64,000 nucleotides of DNA from Rhizophagus irregularis (lineage: Eukaryota; Glomeromycota; Glomeromycetes; Glomerales; Glomeraceae): contig NC_089434.1 in assembly GCF_026210795.1 (NCBI RefSeq), positions 4,960,001 to 5,024,000 on the forward strand, read 5' to 3'. A model generated the notes under the pieces. The model did no database searches. It worked only from the letters and a program-made list of their open reading frames with translations, and had not been told where the DNA came from. Below, piece after piece: positions 1 to 11,479 of the stretch; position 1 is the first letter of the stretch; each line of letters starts with the position of its first letter. Position numbers and translations under genes: made by a program.

Positions 1-2815
1 AAAACTTCCACAATTCGCGGATGATAGAACTAATAGTTCTGAAAAAGAACCTGACGATGAAGACGAGAACGAAAATGAGGAAAATTCTTTCAACTCACAA
101 ACATTTGTTCCTTCATTACCCACCAGACTTAATGAAGACAGGGCAATTAATGAAATTCTCAATTGAGCGCAACATAATCATGAGAGAATTGATTGGCTGC
201 ATAACGAAGTTTCTCCGGTTGATGAGTTTCATACTCCTGGATATATAGCAAGAGCATTTCCTACATTTTATCCTTGGAGAGTTACGGACCTTAATGAAAG
301 AAATAAAACCGACGGAATACTTTAAACATCTTTTAGTCTATAATGATGGTCGATTTGCTCGTCATCGACGGTGGCGTTACTTTGCCCTAAATTCATTAAT
401 GAGACGGAGTCTTATCAGAAGGTCGCGTATTAAATTTAGAGGAAGGACAGTAGCCGAAATATTGGATTTAATGCAAGACGATACTCATAGCAGACAAAGT
501 ATTACGGTATGGTGAAGGTTTGAGTGGTAACATCACAAAGGAACACCAGAAATTGATTAGGAAAAGATGAAAAATAATGATGAAATAATGGAAAAAGTAG
601 TACATTGCTTGGATTCTTTAGTTACAACAATCAATCCCGCACTTCCTCCTGATCACCACCAATTCCAAAAACGCTCTAAAACCTTAATGATGATATGCAT
701 GACTACGCTGAATTGATCGATAATAATGATCACCTAGAACTAACAACTGCCAGAAATGATCCACTTATAAATCCACATGATCGCATTCAATTACAGGGAT
801 GAAGGGCGCATGCTGCTTTACAAGTATGCTAGTAAAGCAAAACGACGGTCCTTAGGGTCCTTAGCCTTCTCAGAAGTGTTGGACAAAGCTCTTCGTAATG
901 ATAACCCAATGATCCAGCTGTTAAAGCATTCCAAAAGTTGCTCATTCGCACAGTCGGAGAACGTGATTTTTCGGTGCAAGAAACTTGTCATCTTCTTCAA
1001 TTACCGCTCTATCATAGTAGCCGAAATTTTGTCAGTCTAAAACTTAACAAAGAAGCGAATCGACAGCTTCGCGATAGTAATGAAAATGATCCAAATAATG
1101 AGAACAATGGAATTATGAAAACAGATCCCTCACCTCTACAAAGATATTGTAATAGACCTGCCGAACTTGAGGAACTTTCATTGTTCAAATAGGATCAGCA
1201 ATATAAATTAGTAAAAGGCAACTCCATCTCCCATTCGAAATGGTCCTGGAATTTTGTCGTATAAAAGTCCTCTTACATGTTCGTTATAGAGACCTACTTA
1301 GCCTCACAGAGAATCACACTCTTTCATGGATTGATATATATTTTATATAATTAACATCTTGTAGAAATTAATGATGACCCTAATGAACCTGCTGTGGATG
1401 ATATAGAAGTTGATGGTAACGATTCTGATGAAGAAGATGACACACCACAGGAAACGTATGAACTTCGAACTGACCGGATGTTATTGGCTGAAATGATGTC
1501 AAATAGACAGACGCGTAGCTTAGATGACTTTAGTGCCCGTGATATTGATAGAAATCACGACTTTACTTCAAATTCCTGAAAGGTTGTACTTTTTCTAATA
1601 ATCATATGATAGATATCTTAGCCGCCGTTCCAAGCTCTAGTAATAGCTACATGTATCCAGGGTTGACGAAAGTTTGCTACGATATCCTGAAATTGAAGAG
1701 GCAGAAAGCTTCATCCAGCAAGCAATTGGTAACTCAAGTTGGAAATAATTCAGCTAGTATCGACATTAGAACTCTAAATGTGAAACAAAGGTTAATACGT
1801 GAAAGTGTAGAATCACGTTGTATTAGCAAAATAACAAATCAATCCATAGAACCTTTACGAAATATTATCATGGGTACATGAGATCGCAAAGGAACATAAC
1901 TTACATGAGAACAATATGGTAGTTGCTCCAACAGGTGTTGCGGCTTTTAACATCGAAGGCAGCACTATACATTCATCACTTTCTGTTCCAATATGCGGGG
2001 TAAATGTTGAACTTGAAGGTGAATTTTTGAAGAAACTTCAAAGAAAACTAAAATATATATATTTTATAATCGATGAAATGAGTATGATAGGACGCCGTTT
2101 CTTGCTTTACGACTGCGGCAAGCATTTCCCGATCACTACAATATTCCCTTTGGTTGCCAATCCATAATTCTTGTTGGTGACTTTGGGCAGCTTCCTCCGA
2201 TATGTGGTGTTCTCATGTATTCTCAGGACTCTCGAAAATCAGATCATTTATCTGAGGTCGTAGTGCCTATAGTCAATTTCAAGAAATTTATAAACTTGAG
2301 GCTATGCAAAGACAAACAGGTTACTCGGATAAACAACAACAATTCAGAAATCTGTCATATCACTTACGTGATGAAAGTCTACACGATCCGACTGGGAATT
2401 ATTAATGACGCGAATCCAGGAAATATTTCTGAATCAGATATAAAAACTTCTTCAGATGCCATCAATGTTCTAGCAACATGGGAAGAAGTGGATAAACTAA
2501 ATTTGAATAAACTTCGATTATTAAACCAACCCGTTGCTAAGATTCATGCGGTACATACGGGTGGATCTGAAACTTCTAAGGCCGATTCCGAAACTGCAAA
2601 AGGAATTGAGCTGAAATATTATTATGCGGAATGTTATAAATAGGGTATTGGAAACATTAACAGGTATTTTATATAAAGAGAAGCCCGAGTACACCTCTTT
2701 ACCTGCAGTATTTTAGTTTCATTTGACAGTATAACAGTAATAGACCTTGGGAAGAAGGAATTTGCGGCTGACTTGTCATTGCAATTTTCCGTATACTTTC
2801 TCTTGATGATATTCT
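1..2815 (+). pseudogene. Helitron replicase/helicase (RepHel), decayed copy A
   Basis: Degraded Rep-helicase polyprotein of a rolling-circle Helitron, entering from the left edge of the window. In order and in shifting frames it shows an acidic N-terminal stretch, the FHTPGYIARAFPTFYPW segment (about 220-280), DGRFARHRRWRYFALNS of the Helitron-like N domain (about 345-400), FSEVLDKALRNDNP (about 865-910), VGERDFSVQETCHLL (about 945-1000), an acidic linker (1390-1580), and a PIF1-type helicase. The helicase part includes VVAPTGVAAFNIEGSTIHS (about 1918-1975) and YFIIDEMSMIGRR (about 2060-2100). The Walker A loop expected between IIMGT (about 1862-1880) and VVAPTG is missing. Later helicase parts (VAKIHAVHTGG; a GNRPWEEGICG-like stretch near 2740) are also frame-shifted. 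No long frame remains, so it is inactive. A sister copy starts at 62,843. Confidence 0.9.
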
Positions 2816-3231
2816 TTTCAAACACTTTAGTTTAACAGACTTGAGCGTATAAAAAATTGTAAAAGGTTGAAAGAGAAGAACCTAGATTAAGTGGAATACA
2901 ACGATTTAAATTTTCTCGTTTTTTCCCAAATTTTTTTTTTAAAAAAGATTATCAGAATATGTTACAAAAAAAACTAAGGCATTTTTGTTATCATATGAAA
3001 GCACATCTGAGGTTGACGGCGCAGTGTGTGTGGCGCAGCGAAAAAATCCATTTATGTACTTATCATCATTGTCATTTATTATAAACTTAATTTTGTATTT
3101 ATTAATATGAAAATTTAACTTTATTTATTAAAATAAACCAAATAAAAAAAAAATAATTATATACTATTAAAAATAATTTTATATTTTAAGAAAATTAATA
3201 TATTATAAAAAAAGAAAAGAAAAATAAAATT
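2816..3231. other. AT-rich spacer, no gene seen
   Basis: About 415 bases between the Helitron remnant and the 3' end of the F-box gene. It holds poly-A/T runs and no supported reading frame. It would carry the 3' untranslated region of the minus-strand F-box gene. Confidence 0.6.
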
Positions 3232-4668
3232 TCATAATTTAATTACACCTTCTTTCATATATTTTGACACCACATTTTTTTGATCATCATGCCATAAATC
3301 CATATAACGATGAGTAAATTTAATAGGATTCCTTTTTTTACATTTCCAACAATTAAAAAATGCTTCTAAACCATCCTTTGAGAAATTCCAATCATCCCCA
3401 GAGAATTCTCGTAAGGATAAAGGAGACTTATTACTTATTATTTCTAATAAGTAGTCTCCATCGTCGGAAAGTGTTGAAACATTTATATTAAAGGATAATT
3501 TTTCTAAAACTGTGCAATTAGAAAAGATCCTATCGATTTCACAAAGATTTCCGGGGTCAATATCCAAATTTAAACTTCTTAAATTTGGACAATATTTTGA
3601 AATAATAATAATTAAATTTAAATTTTTTGCCCGATAATCTTGAAATTCTCTTGAACAACATATATCGATTTCAATAATGCTCTTATCTGATTTTTCAATT
3701 ATTAAGCATTCAATACTACTTGGTATAAGTGTAGCTTCAAAGATTCGAAGGTTTGGAAAAGAAGCTTTGTCTAAACAATCTTCCCATTGTTTCCAGTCTA
3801 CATTCTTATAACAGTTATAGGGTTCATTTCCATCATGATTAATAAGCTCCAAATGTTGTAGATTTATTAAACTTAAAAATGAACCGGGATCGATAAGCGG
3901 TGTTGTCATTAACGTTTTTAACGTGGCAGCCTTTTTCTTCACCACATTACTTAATAGTGGGTATTTGTTTTTATTGTCAATAAAATTTAAAAATAAGGAC
4001 CGCAGATTATGCTGCATTTCAATAAATAAAGCTAAACCTTTAGAATCCTCATTACAATAAAATACCTCTAAAGTTTTTATATTTTGGCAAATAGTGGCAA
4101 GTTCAAATAATGTTTTTGAAGTCACCATATTATTATTATCAAAATTAATTAAAAGAGATTGTAAATTTAAAAAAAATGACCCCACACTTGGAAATTTGTA
4201 GAATTCTATATCAGTACTTAAATGAAAATGGTTTATGTTTTTACAATTTACAAAAATTAAATTGTAAATTTGGGTTTCTAATAAATTTTTTTTATGAGTG
4301 GAATCTTCTTTAATAAAAAGTTGCACCATATCTCGAATCCAATATGGTGTGATTTGAGTAAAATAATTCATGTATTCAAATGTTGGCTTTCTTGGTAATT
4401 TATATGAAGGCAATATAATATTATTATTAATCAAAAGGTTTTCTGATTCGATCGGTAAAAAATTGGCTATTACTTTATATAACTTTACACGTGAATCCCT
4501 GTCACGACTATAGGTAATTTCATTGATACGAGAGATATATTTCCATAGGAAAAATACGGCGATCCGAGACCAGGATTTGTTAACAAGGACGCAAGAATGT
4601 AAAGATGAAATATCATCTTGTAATTCGAGCATAATCATTAAAAGAACATCTGCGTAAAGTTGAACCAT
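3232..4668 (-). CDS. F-box protein with leucine-rich-repeat-like C-terminal part
   Basis: Uninterrupted 478-codon frame and the only clearly intact gene in the window. Residues about 4-45 form an F-box (LLMIMLELQDDISSLHSCV followed by NKSWSRIAVFFLWKYI), the Skp1-binding module of SCF ubiquitin ligases. The rest is a chain of leucine-rich segments, for example NIKTLEVFYC, NLRSLFLNF, NLQHLELIN, NLRSLNLDI and LEKLSFNIN, the usual target-binding part of F-box/LRR proteins. There is no signal peptide, membrane segment or intron. The start at 4668 puts the F-box at the extreme N-terminus, as is usual in the very large F-box family of Rhizophagus-type fungi. The likely role is substrate choice for ubiquitination in cytosol or nucleus; the target is unknown. 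Codon use is strongly AT-biased like its surroundings. Two 75-bp tandem units lie immediately upstream. Confidence 0.9.
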   Translation of the reverse strand: MVQLYADVLLMIMLELQDDISSLHSCVLVNKSWSRIAVFFLWKYISRINEITYSRDRDSRVKLYKVIANFLPIESENLLINNNIILPSYKLPRKPTFEYMNYFTQITPYWIRDMVQLFIKEDSTHKKNLLETQIYNLIFVNCKNINHFHLSTDIEFYKFPSVGSFFLNLQSLLINFDNNNMVTSKTLFELATICQNIKTLEVFYCNEDSKGLALFIEMQHNLRSLFLNFIDNKNKYPLLSNVVKKKAATLKTLMTTPLIDPGSFLSLINLQHLELINHDGNEPYNCYKNVDWKQWEDCLDKASFPNLRIFEATLIPSSIECLIIEKSDKSIIEIDICCSREFQDYRAKNLNLIIIISKYCPNLRSLNLDIDPGNLCEIDRIFSNCTVLEKLSFNINVSTLSDDGDYLLEIISNKSPLSLREFSGDDWNFSKDGLEAFFNCWKCKKRNPIKFTHRYMDLWHDDQKNVVSKYMKEGVIKL

Positions 4669-4686
4669 AGCTATGAGTATGATGAA

Positions 4687-4836
4687 GAGAAGAATAAATA
4701 GTATGAATGATTATTATTGTATGAATGAATAGTATGTATAACCGATTAAATAGACTGAAAAGAGAAGAATAAATAGTATGAGTGATTATTATTGTATGAA
4801 TGAATAGTATGTATAAACGATTAAATAGAATGAAAA
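4687..4836. repeat. 75-bp tandem duplication upstream of the F-box start
   Basis: Two head-to-tail copies (4687-4761 and 4762-4836), each beginning GAGAAGAATAAATAGTATGA and differing at only a few bases. The array starts 18 bases upstream of the F-box ATG, so it sits where the leader and core promoter should be. Confidence 0.9.
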
Positions 4837-4867
4837 AAAGTATAATGTCAAAACCAAAAAGATACAT

Positions 4868-5629
4868 CCATGTTATATATAAAAAAAGTTCTTATTGCCT
4901 AATATAAATTTTTTATAGTAGGGGCTTCAGGTTTGATGGTTATTATAGACAATTGCTATGTTCCGATTTCCGATTTATGTTGGCAAAATCCGAGTCGGCC
5001 GTTAGGTGTAATTGTATCAAAATCAATAAACTTGGTTTGGGAAATCAAAGCTGTATCAAAATCAATTGTTAAAATTTTATCATGCATAAATCAAAAGATT
5101 CCGACTACTATTTTTATCATCATACAGTATGTAATTAGATCATCATTCATTTTCTCATTTTTACATTATAATTTTGAAACTTGTGCATTGAATAACTTTT
5201 TCATTTTCTTCATTCCCTTTTAAAGAAATGAAACTTTTACATTTTCAAAAAAATGATCATATAATGCGTAATATTCGAGAACTTTTTTTGTGACATAAAA
5301 AATGTTTCATAATATATTGTTTTTAGAAGTTTTAGACACAGAATGCTCGTGTGACAAATATTATAGACTTTGACTGCGGTCATAATTCTTATTTAAAATT
5401 GTTGTTACAGAAAAAGGATTAAAAGGATTAAAGTTTCGGTACACCCGAGTTACATACGGCCAATAAATGTGTTCAATTTTTTTTTGATAGTAATAATTAT
5501 GCAAATTTAAGATCAGACAGTTTTGAATTAACAAAAAAGTCAATATGTAAAATGTATAATTCATGATATATAAAGCTAACAACAATGATTTTCAGTGGTA
5601 CAAAAATTTCATGCCTCTACTTGTCAATT
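4868..5629. other. AT-rich intergenic DNA
   Basis: A 96-codon plus-strand frame (4933-5223) and a 74-codon minus-strand frame (5361-5585) are open but have no recognisable domain. I do not support either as a gene. Confidence 0.4.
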
Positions 5630-5639
5630 TCTTTTACAA

Positions 5640-5975
5640 ACATAGATGCAAGAGAGCGGTCATGTGGATTTCATGAAAAACTATTTTCTAGTCATGTGAT
5701 ACCGTCGTCCCTTGGTATCATCTGACGATATGAATGAAATTCCTAGTGCAAAGATAACCTTCAATTTCGCATGTTTATCATTTTTTTTTGATTCTGTAGA
5801 AGTATTATGTAAATATATTACACTAGTAATATACTTCGTTTCTTCGTTTCATTCCGAAACCTGGAGAAATTTCTGCAACTTTCGAAACTAAAACGTCACG
5901 TAAATTCTTTTTAATTGGTGACTAAATTTAGTGATTGTTCTCTCACAAGATATTCTCGATCTTTCACATTGTAAA
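5640..5975. repeat. Dispersed repeat, copy A (partner at 18,758)
   Basis: Shares long blocks with 18,758-19,020: GATGCAAGA, ATTTCATGAAAAA, TATTTTCTAGTCATGTG, TTGATTCTGTAGAAGTAT, CCTGGAGAAATTTC and AATTGGTGACTAAATT, in the same order and orientation. Copy A has extra bases between the blocks. No terminal inverted repeats or coding potential seen. Confidence 0.85.
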
Positions 5976-8900
5976 TGTATGGTCACGTGATTGTTAGATC
6001 GTATTTTATTGAATACGCATGTACTTATAGTAAAAAAATACAACCATATGTACAAAGAAAAAGATCATCATACGTGACATACAAAGAGTCGTATACTGTA
6101 ACAAGTAAAATTCATTAGACGCGTATGCAACTTTTTTTAACCTTCTATAAATTTTCCACTTTCACCCAAAAGATGACTTAAAAAAACGAAGTATATTACA
6201 AAACGTAAGGAATAATATTAATAAAAAATTCAATAGATTTAAATCATAAATTAGTAATTATGCACAATTTTAATAAAAATTGAGTCCATATTATAGGATT
6301 TCGATCCGGATAGAACCGTTATCCGAATATCGTAATTGTGGATTTAAATTTAAATTTTTATTATCCGGATTCCTGCAATCATCAGGATATCCGGGAAAAT
6401 ACATATGGGCGGATTTGACTCACTTGATGACGATCATCAAGTGAGCCATATGAAAAACATCCGGTCACGACAAGTCCATAAGTTGTTTTTGAATAATTTA
6501 GAATTTTCAGCCTTTTTTTATTTCTTGTTGATATTCACGCATTGACATTATCATATGGTAGGCTTTTTATTTTTCTCAGAAGCAGAAAAGCCTCTAACAA
6601 GGTAACCCTATAAAAAATTTTCAAGAAAAATGATTTCTTCGGGAATAAAAAACTAGAAAAATGATCATTTATCGAAGAATCTTTTTTAGGGTAAATTCAA
6701 GAATTCTTAGTTGTGAATTTTTCTCCCAATTTTACTTCGCAATCTCTTTGTATTACAATATAGAGTAAACAATTGACCCCTAATCAAACCATTTTCAGCC
6801 ATAAATCAATAAATAAACTGGTTGAGAACAATCAAAGCCATAAGGGGATGCTGTGTAATAAGCGACGCGGTCCGTATTTTCAACCTATCGGTTAATCAGA
6901 CTGCAAAAAACCTGAGTTGATTCTTATGAGTTGATTCTTATGAGTTGATTCTTCTGAGTTGATCCTGAGTCGAAATAGAATATTCACGGGACGAACCAAT
7001 GAAGGTTAATGTTTCAAAATGGAATAGAAAGACTGATGTAATATACAGTAAATATTTACTAAAATAAATAAAAAATTCTTTATCACGCTATCAAAATTAA
7101 ACTTAATAATTTTTATTCCTGTGGGTAATATAAACTAATTATCCAAGGTTTTACACAAATAAAAAAATGAAACGAAAATTTAGAAAGGGGAGCATACCCT
7201 GTTATATAAAATAAGATAAATAATCATGTTCCTAATCATTTAAATCCTTTATATGTTTATTCATTGTTCCTGAATTCAGTTTTTTTGTACAATAACTTTG
7301 ACAAATGATGCAGATCGTACAACGACAAATGAACTAATAATATGACAGGATTGACACTAAGATTTTGCGATAGCAAGAATTGTTGGACAAAAACAAATAT
7401 TTTGATAATAACAAACAACAATTTATACATTTTATATTTAAGAATTCGATTTAACGATTAAACTACGATTTATTTTATTTAACCAATAATATTATTTTCA
7501 ATGGCATAAAGTATTGAATTTCACAATATACGTTCAATTTAAGAAAATCGACAATAATTTCTTATTAATAAAGTTAAATTGTATAATACTTATAATAATT
7601 TTAGAAATTATCAAGTAATGCTGTTGATTTTTTAATGGAGTTTTACTACGGATCTATTTATAATGTAGCCAAATGGGTCAATTTAATTGCCTATACGACA
7701 TATTTAGAAGTTTAATGTTCGAATTTAAAGAAAACAAGCTTGAGAGGAAACACAAATAAACCGAACGATATTCTGTGATCCCTAATTTAATTTGACACGA
7801 GTTTAAATTAGATTTATTTAAAAGTTGATAAAACTTTGATAAAGAACAATGTTAAAAAAATTATATGCGATTGTAAAGACAATGGTAAAATAGCGGAGAA
7901 AGATTAGAAACAAGGAGAAAAAAAAAAAGAATTTTTTTTTCTTTTTATCTTTATTCTATTGTTATAAATTCCCTTGAGGATGATAATATGATTTTCTGAA
8001 ACATAATCATTTATAGTGATATATATATATAAATTATCATAACTCCTTATATTACTGCGATTTTTTTTTTTCTCGTGTAATTAAATTACATAATAACTGA
8101 GGTTTTAGAATAAGATTCCATAAAATAAAATGAAATAAAAAAAAATTATCAAAACATTGGACGGGTCACTTGTATACCGCATCCATACAAGTTATTATAC
8201 AATCTCAGTTTTGCGCCCTTACTGATTGTTTTCTTGGACTTGCAAAACTTGGACAATTAAAAAATTACCTATCGAATTTTCGCCATCAGTGTTACAATAG
8301 GTTTTTTTAAAAAAAACAGAGTATATTATAACGAATAATTAAAATTACAATTTTATTTATTAATAATTTAGTATTTAATAGTGAATTACATAATTAAATA
8401 AAATATCTCAAAAATTTGCTGGGCACGAGGACTTTAAGAAATTTATTAGCAAATGAAATTTAGTAAAAAAAAGCTGAACGTAAAGAATTATTAATGCATC
8501 AAATGAAACAATATCGTAAACACTCAGGTTTTGGAAGTTTCGTCAAAAATTTAGTTTTAGTTTCTCCCGAAACACTAGCATGCACTTTCTCACAAAAAAA
8601 CTCCGATCTCCGATTACAATGTTTAATTTACAACAATAGCTAGTAATAAAAAGTTCAGTTGTTTATATACTCAAGTTACTGTAATTTTAATTAACTTTGT
8701 TAATCAAAGAACAATTCATCTGATAAAAATTTAATTTTGTTGCATTTAGCATTTGCATGTAAAAATGTACATTAGATGTTTTTTATGTAGATTTGTGTAA
8801 AAAAATCTACATAAACTATACATACATATCAGATATACTATTTTTAGATTTTATGTGAATATAATTTTATGTATTTATATAGATATCTGATATATATAGA

Positions 8901-9240
8901 TTTTTTAAATAAATTTCATGTACTGATTTTTATATTATATTATTATAAATAATTTATACTTTAAAATAATAAATTCCCATTAACTACATTAACTATTATT
9001 ATTCTTATAAAAATATATCAATTTATTTCTAAAAAAATATCAAATATTAATTAATAAAATACTTAACTATTATTATTTTGAATATTACAAAAGTATTATT
9101 CTTAAAGTATGAATCACTGTAATGATTAATTAGCAAAAGGAAATTCATAAAAAGTTTATCAAAAAAATAATCCATTTAGGGATGCTAATCGTTACGTAAA
9201 TTACACTGTAAGTTACGGGCGTCCTTAACGTACAGTGGGG
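5976..9240. other. Gene-free AT-rich region
   Basis: About 3.2 kb with many homopolymer runs and no supported gene. Visible structure: copies of a TATCCGGAT-type motif in both orientations at 6296-6395 (resembling subterminal motifs of hAT elements), the palindrome at 6419-6445, and a short tandem GAGTTGATTCTTAT array at 6914-6964. Confidence 0.5.
6419..6445. repeat. Perfect 12-bp stem hairpin
   Basis: CTCACTTGATGA and its exact reverse complement are separated by a 3-base loop. A second inverted pair, CATATGG (about 6402) and CCATATG (about 6445), encloses it. It could be a MITE remnant or cruciform-prone site; no terminator function is implied. Confidence 0.8.
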
Positions 9241-9328
9241 AATTAACATACGAACTGGCCCGAGTTTAGGAGTTATGCACTTGCACGTTATAGCGTTAAC
9301 GTCAACTCCGGTCAGTTCGTATATTAAT
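9241..9328. repeat. Fold-back repeat, family X copy 1
   Basis: Left arm at 9241-9260 (AATTAACATACGAACTGGCC) pairs with the right arm at 9310-9328. The loop contains a 24-base segment (9257-9280, starting GGCCCGAGTTTAGG) that is identical to 11,392-11,415 in copy 2. This is locally GC-richer than the surroundings. Confidence 0.8.
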
Positions 9329-10118
9329 ATTGTATTGATATGTTTACCAGAATTAAGATAATTCAGCCAGTATTACCTTAATTTTGGCCAAGTTTATAAT
9401 TTATTTTTTTATTTTTAAAATCCACGTGAACAAGATTACAGAAAGAGCCAAGTTTATAATTTATAACAAACATTAACAAATAACATAACAGATAATTAGT
9501 CCCGTGACAAGTTAGTGACAAGTTATTAAAACAAGTAATAAAACCTGTTTATAAGTAAAAACACGTAAGTACACGTAAAGCACATTTTGGGATCTAGCCA
9601 ATCACAGTGTTTCAAAACATTTAAAACATTTAAATTGTGTGGGCAATTAGGGGGAAATTCCGTTATGCTTTCGTTTTCCTCTCTTACAGCGCGTTCACAC
9701 TAGTTAATTCCGTCTTTATAAAAATAATAAAACTAGAGTCGGTCTGTTCTCGCTTGTATTTTATAAAATTTTTTGACGCTTAGCCAGTATAACGTATGTA
9801 TTTGACTTTTTAAGTAAAAGTAAAAATAAATAAAAATAAATAAAAATAAACAAATAACATTCCTTCCCTTTTCCCTTCCTTCCCCATTCACTTCCTTTCG
9901 TCCCTTACTTCCCTTATCCTTTTCTTCCCTCCTATAGCTCAAAACCTTTTGTTTATTTGTATTTAAAAGGTATATTTTTTACTTTTTTTAACAATAAATA
10001 AAAGCGGTGGATAATATTTATTATTTGAATCTTTCATTTTTATTTTATTGTTTTTCAAAAGAAAAATTTAATAGCTCTTCTGCTTTTACATAAAATATAG
10101 TATTTTCGCAATTTCGCC

Positions 10119-10276
10119 ATGAATAAAAACGTCAACAGCGTAAAATGCAGTGGGCGCCGGTGCAGTGGGCGCCGGTATGGTCGAAATGGAGTGAGAAAGA
10201 TGATTTTGAGAAGTGGGAAATTTTACTACCCATCAAGAGTGGCGCCGATTACAACACGACTTTTTTTTGATGACAG
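10119..10276 (+). CDS. Possible first exon of a small protein (two candidate frames)
   Basis: A frame opens at 10,119 and runs to a good donor (GACAG, then GTGCGTAAT) at 10,277. A second frame starting at the ATG at 10,145 gives MQWAPVQWAPVWSKW and then an acidic stretch; it is rich in tryptophan, which is unlikely by chance in such AT-rich DNA, but ends at a T8 homopolymer. One T fewer in that run would join it to the same donor. The segment contains a 15-bp direct duplication coding QWAPV twice. I do not recognise the protein. Downstream lie three tandem copies of an intron-like unit, so the locus may be a gene whose second exon was amplified, or the remains of one. Confidence 0.3.
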
Positions 10277-10655
10277 GTGCGTAATTTATGTAATTACCCT
10301 CTTGGCTTAATATCGAACACCCTTCTTTAAAATCTCTGATGTTTTATTATTGAAAGCTAATTTTTATTTTATTTTAGTTTGTTAGTGCGACGAATCTCTC
10401 TTGATGACAGGTGCGTAATTTATGTAATTACCCTCTTGGCTTAATATCGAACACTCTTCTTTAAAATCTCTGATGTTTTATTATTGAAAGCTAATTTTTA
10501 TTTTATTCTAGTTTGTTAGTGCGACGATTCTCAGGTGCGTAATTTATGTAATTACCCTCTTGGCTTAGTATCGAACACTCTTCTCTTCTTTAAAATCTCT
10601 GATGTTTTATTATTGAAAGCTAATTTTTATTATATTTTAGTTTGTTAGTGCGATC
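10268..10655 (+). repeat. Three tandem units, each an intron-like segment plus a short exon-like segment
   Basis: Units begin at about 10,268, 10,402 and 10,532 (periods about 134 and 124-130 bp). Each has GTGCGTAATTTATG at its left and TTTTATTTTAG (TTTATTCTAG or TATATTTTAG in later copies) at its right, the form of a GT-AG intron. The segments between introns are 33 nt and 23 nt and start TTTGTTAGTGCGACGA. The first is a whole number of codons and ends with the same GATGACAG donor context as the preceding exon. A fourth, degenerate partial copy extends to about 10,755. Confidence 0.8.
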
Positions 10656-10659
10656 TCAC

Positions 10660-11367
10660 TAATTTGTTACATACTCCTTGGCTTAATGAAAGCCAATTTT
10701 TTATTTTATTTTATTTTATTATTTTATTTTATTTATTTTTTATTTTGTTGGTGAGATCAACGTAAATTCACTAACTTCTTGTGTATGTGATTTTCGCACA
10801 ATTGAAAAACTTTTACAAATACTTAATAAAAACGTTTATTAATTTAACCTATTACAAGAAAAGTTTATAATATTTAATAGTTTTTATGTTTAAAACAATA
10901 AAATATAGAATAGTAGTGTTCGCATGAGCTGAGTTTTTTCGCATGAACAAAACCATGTTTATAAAAACGTAAAGTAACATGTTAACTGTTTTGTTAATAA
11001 GAATAGCATTTTTTTGATTAGCATAATTTCTCATAATTTCCATAATTTCTTATAATTTCGCAGAAATTATGGTAAATCTCATTTGTTTCACCACATGATT
11101 TATATTGAAAATGCTATCCTCCCCTTAAATAATCAATAAATTCATGATTTTGTGACGTAGCTGCCTAAATCAATCACATTTATTTAATCTAAATGAACGA
11201 ATTAAAATACTTGAAATAAATAATTATGATCAAATATAAAATAATGAAATGTGAATCAATATTTATTTAATTTTTTAATTAATTATCAGCAACAAAAGCA
11301 AATGATAGTAATTAATACCAAATATAACTTGTTGAAAAGAAGACGCGTCCTTATCTTACAAGGGGGT
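10660..11367. other. AT-rich spacer
   Basis: Contains a TTTTATTTTA low-complexity run (about 10,700-10,745). A 63-codon minus-strand frame (10,852-11,043) has no recognisable content. No gene supported. Confidence 0.5.
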
Positions 11368-11461
11368 GTACAATCTTAACGTACACCCGGCGGCCCGAGT
11401 TTAGGAGTTATGCACGTGCACGTGCGTTAATTCCGGCCAGTTCCGTACGTTAATATCGTAC
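11368..11461. repeat. Fold-back repeat, family X copy 2
   Basis: Arms 11,368-11,397 and 11,434-11,461 are imperfect inverted repeats (GTACAATCTTAACGTAC against GTACGATATTAACGTAC read from the right). The loop carries the 24-base core shared with copy 1 and a GCACGTGCACGTGC palindromic run. Confidence 0.75.
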
Positions 11462-11479
11462 GCCACGTTAAGGAACCCC

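Noticed and set aside
9733..9942. 69-codon minus frame rich in Lys/Glu/Gly then Phe/Tyr
   Set aside because: Low-complexity purine run followed by AAAT repeats; no homology or structure.
10268..10755. Direct-repeat array resembling CRISPR
   Set aside because: Repeats are long and contiguous with no unique spacers, in a eukaryotic context; they carry splice-like ends instead.
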